64,000 nucleotides of DNA from Diadema setosum (taxonomy: Eukaryota > Echinodermata > Echinoidea > Diadematoida > Diadematidae): contig CM067063.1 of the NCBI GenBank assembly GCA_033980235.1, positions 42,966,354-43,030,353 on the forward strand. Direction: 5' to 3'. Below, in pieces: positions 58,157 to 64,000 of this stretch. The notes beneath the pieces are model-generated. The model ran no database searches and was not told the DNA's origin. It saw only the letters and a list, made by a program, of their open reading frames with translations. Positions within the stretch are counted from its first letter, which is position 1. Each line of letters starts with the position of its first letter. Position numbers and translations under genes: made by a program.

Positions 58157-59661
58157 TTTGTTTACTACGATAAATCAACTCGTCATCATCACATACTGTT
58201 ACGTTTTGATGATGTCTTTGAGTCTATCGTCATTTGACTCAACGACCTGTCCAACACACTGTCCACTAGACTTTACTAAGATATCGTATTAACTGATAAA
58301 AGGTAAGAGCAAGTATCTGATGGGGACTATTTACAAGTCTAGCTCCGAAAAGGTAAAACAACAAATACTATGTAACAGGGAAAACAGATTAGTCTATAAG
58401 ACCCAAGACACATCTTGGGGAGAAAAAATAACACTTTCATGAATATGGATGTACTATTTGGTTTGCGAGATACTACTTAAAGCGAAAATATTCAACCAAC
58501 AGGAAGGAAAACACTGATTAAAAAAATAAGGAAGAACAAATCAGAAAATAACAAAACCTTATATTCGCAGTGATGGTTTTTCCTGGAGATGCGACGTAGT
58601 TTGGTCACGGAGATAGAGATGGGAGCATTGTGGTACAGTGGATTAGGACCAGAGAAGCTTGATTAAGCAATTCAACAATCAAATCTTGTATATCGCATAC
58701 ATGGTGACTCAGTTCATAGTTAATTGACAAAGTTAATTCATTAAGAGTAACGACAAATTATGTTTTGTTCACTATGCACACCAGACAAAGGGAGATAATT
58801 GCAGAGTAAAAAATAATGACCGATAATTTTACTAATCTTACATGCTCGGAGATCGCCATCGTTGGATAGAAAACCCAATCATAGTCTCTTTTTCACTCTC
58901 CCTATCACATAGAACGTAAAAAAAAAACACATATATTTTACCTTGTTTCATTTGTCAAAGTCTTTCTTTGAAAAGAGCCTTGTATGTGTGGTAAAGTTTC
59001 TCATGAAGGGGACTATTGCACCACATTACTGACAGAGGATAAACTAAGCAGAGCTGATATTACCTCACTGTATACTTCTCAACGTTAATTGGAGGACGAT
59101 CTCTGTTTCATGGCCTGCATGAGGCTTACCACTGTTTCTTTCCTCTTTGTTTAGTTTCAGTTTCAGTAAGTTTTATTACTCCACTTGCATGAAAGAAATT
59201 AGTATGATAAAATCAAATATCTTTGCATGAAAATAGAAACAAGAGTACTTATTACACATATACAAATACAAATGAATAAAACGTATATACATTTCTATTT
59301 CATGGTATATCTTAATGTATACAGGTGAAGGAGACCGTTATCAATAAGGAAATCACTCGACTTGGATAGCGGGATCTAGACATTATGACTTGTTATAATT
59401 CTCTCTCTCTTTCTCTCTCTCCCTCTCTCTCTCCTCCTCCTTTCTCTCTTTCTTAACTGAAGGAACAGAGCATATGAACATATAAAATAAATAGCGTAAA
59501 CTTTCAAGTAACTACAATGTCATCTGACCGGGGAGCACAACACCAAGGAGAAATCAGACAAAAACGAAATTAAGGGAAATGTTTTGAGATATCTCGATTC
59601 TTTTTTAAAAACGAAATAGTCGTTGTGATCGTACAGGAAAGCAAATACATGATAAAGTGAA

Positions 59662-59704
<43 letters not shown>

Positions 59705-60982
59705 AATGGGGAGGGGGGGGGGACGGAGAGAGGAGACAGGGCATTGGTCTCTGGAGCGATGTGACAGACAACCTTAGATGAAAATCATCTGATAGGTGTG
59801 TAATCAGTCAGCTTAGAGTCCAATAGATGATCACTTTTTCTCTTTTTGCCTGTCAATATGTTCTCACAGGCTGGCTCTCAAGACGTACTATTTGTGTACC
59901 TCTTAATGGAAGAAGTCTAGAATTACGCCTATCACCCTTTATCGATCACGATTGTCTTTCATGCGGTATGAAGGTGTTATGTGATCTTCCCCAAGAATTC
60001 AATGCCTTGGTCGACAGAATCTCTCAGAACATTCTCATTTAACCCGTAGAGATACGAGTTGATTGCTAATCGTCTAATTTGTGCATAATGGAGGCAGCAA
60101 ACTATTTTGATTCAAGCCGGGTATACTTTCTTTTCCTGCCATGACTTTCACATGACTTTTTTTTTTGCTCCTCTCTTCCTTTCTTATGTAGTCCTCTGCA
60201 TTACTGCAAATTTTCCCTTTCCTGAAGTTTTCCCATGGTATTTGTGGAATACGAGATATGAGCAAGCGCCTATAATGTACAGGAAAGGTTATTGTTGTCT
60301 TATTTTCTCGTTTTCTCGTATATAACAATTTTCTTTTTGAGATGCTACACGAGGTTTTCAATCATAAATCGGTCGTTTGTGTATATCATTACTTGGAAGT
60401 TATTCAAACACGTATTGACCCTGTCGGTCGTTGACCAGTTTTTCTCCCTCCTTGTACTTCCAATGTCGATCTTGATAAACACAATCGGTTGCATTCATTG
60501 TCTATTCAAAGAATCCAGGGATCAGTGAAGGATTACATGGGATATAATCTACAACTGAACTGAATACTTCAAGTAAGAGAAGCGATACATCCTCATGGGC
60601 GAGGATTTGAAAAAAAAATCCGTTCTCAATAACAAATTCCCAGAATTAGATTAAGCGCTTACTCGAATACAAGTTTCTTCTGAATTTGATATCTGTTGTC
60701 ACGCACATTATACGTGTTCGCATATCAGGCACGTTCTGGATGAAAAAACTCAAGCAAATGAACTGTATGTTGCAGTGAATACATCACGATTTGGTGTGTC
60801 ATTTCGATTATTGAAGTCATTTAACTATTTAGCATTTGCAGTTATGTCTCGCTATATATAAACACAACCGTCTACACGCGCTCCTAGATAGGTAAGTTAT
60901 TTCATTCATCACCACGCATAATTATGCGTTACTTTCATAAACATCTCTATTACTTACTTTTTTTATCTTACTGAGAAGTTGG

Positions 60983-61022
<40 letters not shown>

Positions 61023-62092
61023 ATTCTGAAACAATAAAAGATATGAGAGCTTCATGATCGATGTCATACGTTCTTCAGGTAAGCCTTGACTCTGTGACTC
61101 AGATGCAGATAGAATAATTTTCTTTGATGTTAAATATTTATCACACAATATTTTTTTTTTGTATAGGTTTGTACCATGTTCTTCATAAGATCTTCATTCC
61201 CCCCCCCCAAAAAAAGACTTTATACAAGAATTAGCTAGCAGGGTGTCAAATTCCTGAGATACAAAATAGATTTCATTTTTCCTCCATGAAGTCATTTTTT
61301 TTCCATGAATACATTATACTAAGTGATACTTTTCTAACATACAATTGTAAACTTTCCTTTATCTCCCTTTTGCATTCTTTTCACTTGTTTTGTCATCTAG
61401 GCATCACATAACACTGTTTCTCTTGTCCACATGGATACTGCGTTATCTGCCGACAGAAACAGGCCTCTATGTTGCCAAATGCATTTTCTTCAGACGAAGA
61501 TAAGAGCGAAACTACGAAGGATCGACATGTTGAGATTTTGTCTTTTCCTTTCCTTTTTCTGGCTTTACGACATTTTGTCTCTTCCGAGGTGTTACTTCTC
61601 CCACTACATCGAGATAAATCTACAAATTAATGTCAAACCCTCTCGAGGGAAAGATGTTCACTGCTTCACCCTGTTAGACGCGCGGACCTTACCGGTCTAG
61701 AGGGTTTCTTTGGCCGTGACGAAACTTGGGCTCTTCGCTACTTAGCACAGCTCTCCTTTCAGGGCCGATTTCCTTGGGGAAGGAATTCGATTGCTTAGAG
61801 TACTCATTATATTCGTCTCATACCAGACCAAGTTCCCCCCCCCATGTTCTGGAGTGATCAATGTTGTCTGTGGGTATTTCAGCTGCTATTCTTCCAGTTT
61901 TACCTACGCCTCGTCAATGAGGTGGTGGGCAGCCATATTCCTTACACATCACAGAGGCGACGGAAACAAACAACCGATCGCACACTTTCATCTGAAATAA
62001 TTAACATACCCATTGAGAATATTGAGATTATGTGAGGTGTCTTTGGCATGGGAACAAGGGGGGGGGGGGGGAGGTTTGTGTGTGTGTGTGTG

Positions 62093-62141
<49 letters not shown>

Positions 62142-62593
62142 TTGATTGGAAGAATCTTGGACAGACCCTCGAATGTCATGGATTTTCTTGTGCGTGTATG
62201 TGTGCGTGTGTTTAATTTCATCTTTTTGTTCGTTTATAGCCAAACGTGTGCGTATTTTGTGTTTGCACCATCTGTTCAGGGTAGAGATACTGAAGCCTGC
62301 AAAACAAGTCACCTGATGACCGTTTTAAGCCCTGCCTACAATTCATCGCTCAGAAAAAATTCCCGATCGAAATGGATCGATCGCCAGATCAGGAGGTGAC
62401 TCACACAGATTAACCTGTCAGGACGGACTATCATGTAAATGTGAACCTTGCAGTCAATCACTGTGATACATGGGATAAAAGTTGATCTCCGTAAGCCACT
62501 TGTCAAGTGTCATGTCTCTCGAAATTGTCGTGCATTCTTCGATTTCATTGCAGCGGAAGATGATGTGTTGTAGGTTCATGTCTTAGATTCTCG
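58157..62593. other. no gene identified with confidence
   Basis: Contains (CT)n at about 59401-59450, (GA)n at 59658-59705 and 60983-61020, a possible LINE tail on the - strand (59155-59330, GTTTCAGTTTCAG at its start), and (GT)n at 62076-62135. An acceptor-like CTCACAG at about 59871 followed by a 57-codon open frame ending at 60042 is noted as a possible exon but not called. Confidence 0.4.
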
Positions 62594-62598
62594 CTTAA

Positions 62599-62771
62599 AG
62601 GGATGGATGAAATGGTTTTGGTTGAGATTGGGCTTCAGGTTTCAACTTTTTTTTTGTGAGGTAACAAGAAACCGCTTGTGACTATCAAAGAGCATGCAAT
62701 TCTAAGAGGAATTCAAGGTTTATTTGATGAAAATTGGTTTTGAAATGACTGAGATATCCAAAAGCATCCCT
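62599..62771. mobile_element. TTAA-flanked MITE, AGGGATG family, short copy
   Basis: TTAA at 62595-62598 and 62772-62775 encloses 173 bp with ends AGGGATG and its complement. Internal sequence ATTCTAAGAGGAATTCAAGG matches the copy at 4195-4572. Confidence 0.75.
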
Positions 62772-62806
62772 TTAAGTATAGTCAAAATTCTCAAAGTACC
62801 AGTGTG

Positions 62807-62840
62807 AGTTTGCGTGTATGTGTGTGTGAGTGTGTGTGTG

Positions 62841-62880
<40 letters not shown>
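62807..62880. repeat. (GT)n microsatellite
   Basis: GT tract directly upstream of the LINE fragment. Confidence 0.9.
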
Positions 62881-62882
<2 letters not shown>

Positions 62883-64000
62883 AGCTTTACAAGAACTGTA
62901 TACTCTGGAAATAAGATATGGTGAAGTGAAGTATGATTTCGGTGATAAGGAAATTAGAAATTTATTTATTAGACCTAGAAGTACGACTTTACTTAGTAAA
63001 CAGGGAATTTCAGTTTAAAGGACAAGTTCACCTTCATCAACATAAGGATTGAGAGAATGTAGCAATATTAGTAGAACACATCATTGAAAGTTTCAAGGAA
63101 AATCGGACAATCCGTTCAAAAGTTATGAATTTTTGAAGTTTTTGTGCAGTCACCGCTGGATGAGAAGACTACTGCAGTGTATGATGTCATATGCGTACAA
63201 CAATATCAGGAAAATATAAAGAGAATTTCACAAAATTTCATCTTTTGAAAAAAGTACACATTCCCTTGACTCCTTACTGACATACATGTATGTTATGGAT
63301 GATAGTATTGCCTTTAGAAAGAGGCAATTCAAGTGCTCTTTTATTATGCGAAAAAAGTGAAAATATGTTGAATTTTCTTTACATTTTCTTTATACTGTTG
63401 TACTCATATGACATCACGAGCCTTAGTAGTCTCCTCATCCAGCAGTTCCAACACAAAAGTTTTAAAAATTCATAACTTTTGCATCGATTGTCCAATTTTC
63501 CTCAAACTTTCACTGATGTGTTCTACTAATATTGCTGCATTCTCTTAATCCTTATGTTAATGAAGGTGAACTTGTCCTTTAAGTTGTTACACGGGGTGAT
63601 ATATACAATGGAACATTTGTTCAAATTCGGTTTTGTGAATGATAATCTTTGTTCTTATTGTCAATTGGAAAGGGAAACTTATTCACATATATTTTTTGAT
63701 TGTGTGAAAGTAAAGCCGATATGGCAGTTTCTTATTGAGTATTATGATTTAGTTGAGTTAGAAGCATTCGAATGGAGAGATATCTTCTTGGGTTTACGAG
63801 GTAGTTCAAATCGAATCAAATGTGTGAATGCCTTGATAATTTTGATGAAAATTGTAATATTTCGGTCAAGAGAACAAAATAAGTTACCGAAGAGGGAAAA
63901 GATAAAAGAAATTTGTTTTGGATTTGATAGAGGAGGAAAAGAACGTTGCGGTGAAAGCAGGTAAGCTTGGGTTTCATTTGCAAAAATGGGAGCAGTTGAA
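62881..64000 (+). pseudogene. LINE ORF2 C-terminus with CCHC zinc finger, split by a MITE and frameshifted
   Basis: After the MITE, 63583 onward encodes KLLHGVIYT, then HLFKFGFVNDNLCSYCQLER and ETYSHIFFDCVKVKPIWQF, the C-x2-C-x7-H-x4-C zinc finger at the end of L1/Tx1-type reverse transcriptase polyproteins. Before the MITE, one frame reads LEVRLYLVNREFQF, which continues directly into KLLHG once the MITE and one TTAA are discounted. A frameshift near 63910 moves the frame to LIEEEKNVAVKAGKLGFHLQ. The element runs off the right edge of the window. Inactive. Confidence 0.75.
63019..63578. mobile_element. AGGACAAG fold-back MITE inserted in the LINE
   Basis: 560 bp with ends AGGACAAGTTCACCTTCAT in both orientations and inverted arms of roughly 230 bp. 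Identical TTAA on both sides (63015-63018 and 63579-63582). Same family as 47836-48394. Confidence 0.85.

Noticed and set aside
59871..60042. Possible exon ending in LVDRISQNILI then stop
   Set aside because: An acceptor-like CTCACAG precedes a 57-codon frame, but there is no recognised domain, no partner exons and no polyadenylation signal close by.

Overview
The window is animal nuclear DNA. It is AT-rich, has long introns with GT/AG splice sites, and is dominated by microsatellites, homopolymer runs, fold-back DNA transposons and decayed non-LTR retrotransposons. The repeat spectrum (fold-back MITEs, tRNA-derived SINE remnants, LINE tails ending in short AAATG repeats) and the gene found suggest a marine invertebrate deuterostome, most likely an echinoderm of sea-urchin type. 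The phylum is an inference from repeat style and not proven here.

The one gene read with confidence is an alpha-arrestin (arrestin-domain-containing protein, ARRDC2/3/4-like) on the + strand. Seven coding exons between 17338 and 40229 join in phase into 550 residues: an arrestin N domain, an arrestin C domain, and a 227-residue Ser/Pro-rich tail that opens with a PPSY motif for NEDD4-type WW domains. Intron 1 (12.3 kb) holds a dead LINE, two MITEs and an (ATT)n block. Two AATAAA signals lie about 1 kb after the stop.

Region by region: 1-4.6 kb holds MITEs, a degenerate tandem repeat and a SINE remnant. 6.4-9.5 kb is an inverted-repeat-bounded structure enclosing a ~180-bp satellite whose units alternate in two types. 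11.9-13.5 kb is a complete non-autonomous hAT-like element with 17-bp terminal inverted repeats and a perfect 8-bp target duplication. 17.2-41.3 kb is the alpha-arrestin gene. 42.6-43.5 kb is a 288-codon ORF on the - strand with no recognised family and a bipartite nuclear-localisation-like motif; a CpG-rich patch lies 1.5 kb upstream of it. 47.1-52.2 kb is a diverged tandem segmental duplication. 54.5-55.2 kb carries a recent inverted copy of about 370 bp of the alpha-arrestin 3' region between 125-bp direct repeats. 57.2 kb has a plausible terminal exon of another - strand gene. 57.8-58.2 kb is a 32-bp minisatellite in which each unit carries a nuclear-receptor DR1-type site. The right end (62.8-64 kb) is a LINE ORF2 C-terminus split by a TTAA-targeting MITE.

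There is no operon, CRISPR array or rRNA, and no tRNA gene I can support. The observations most worth checking are the DR1 minisatellite, the copied 3' region with its long flanking duplication, the satellite-bearing transposons, and the orphan ORF.
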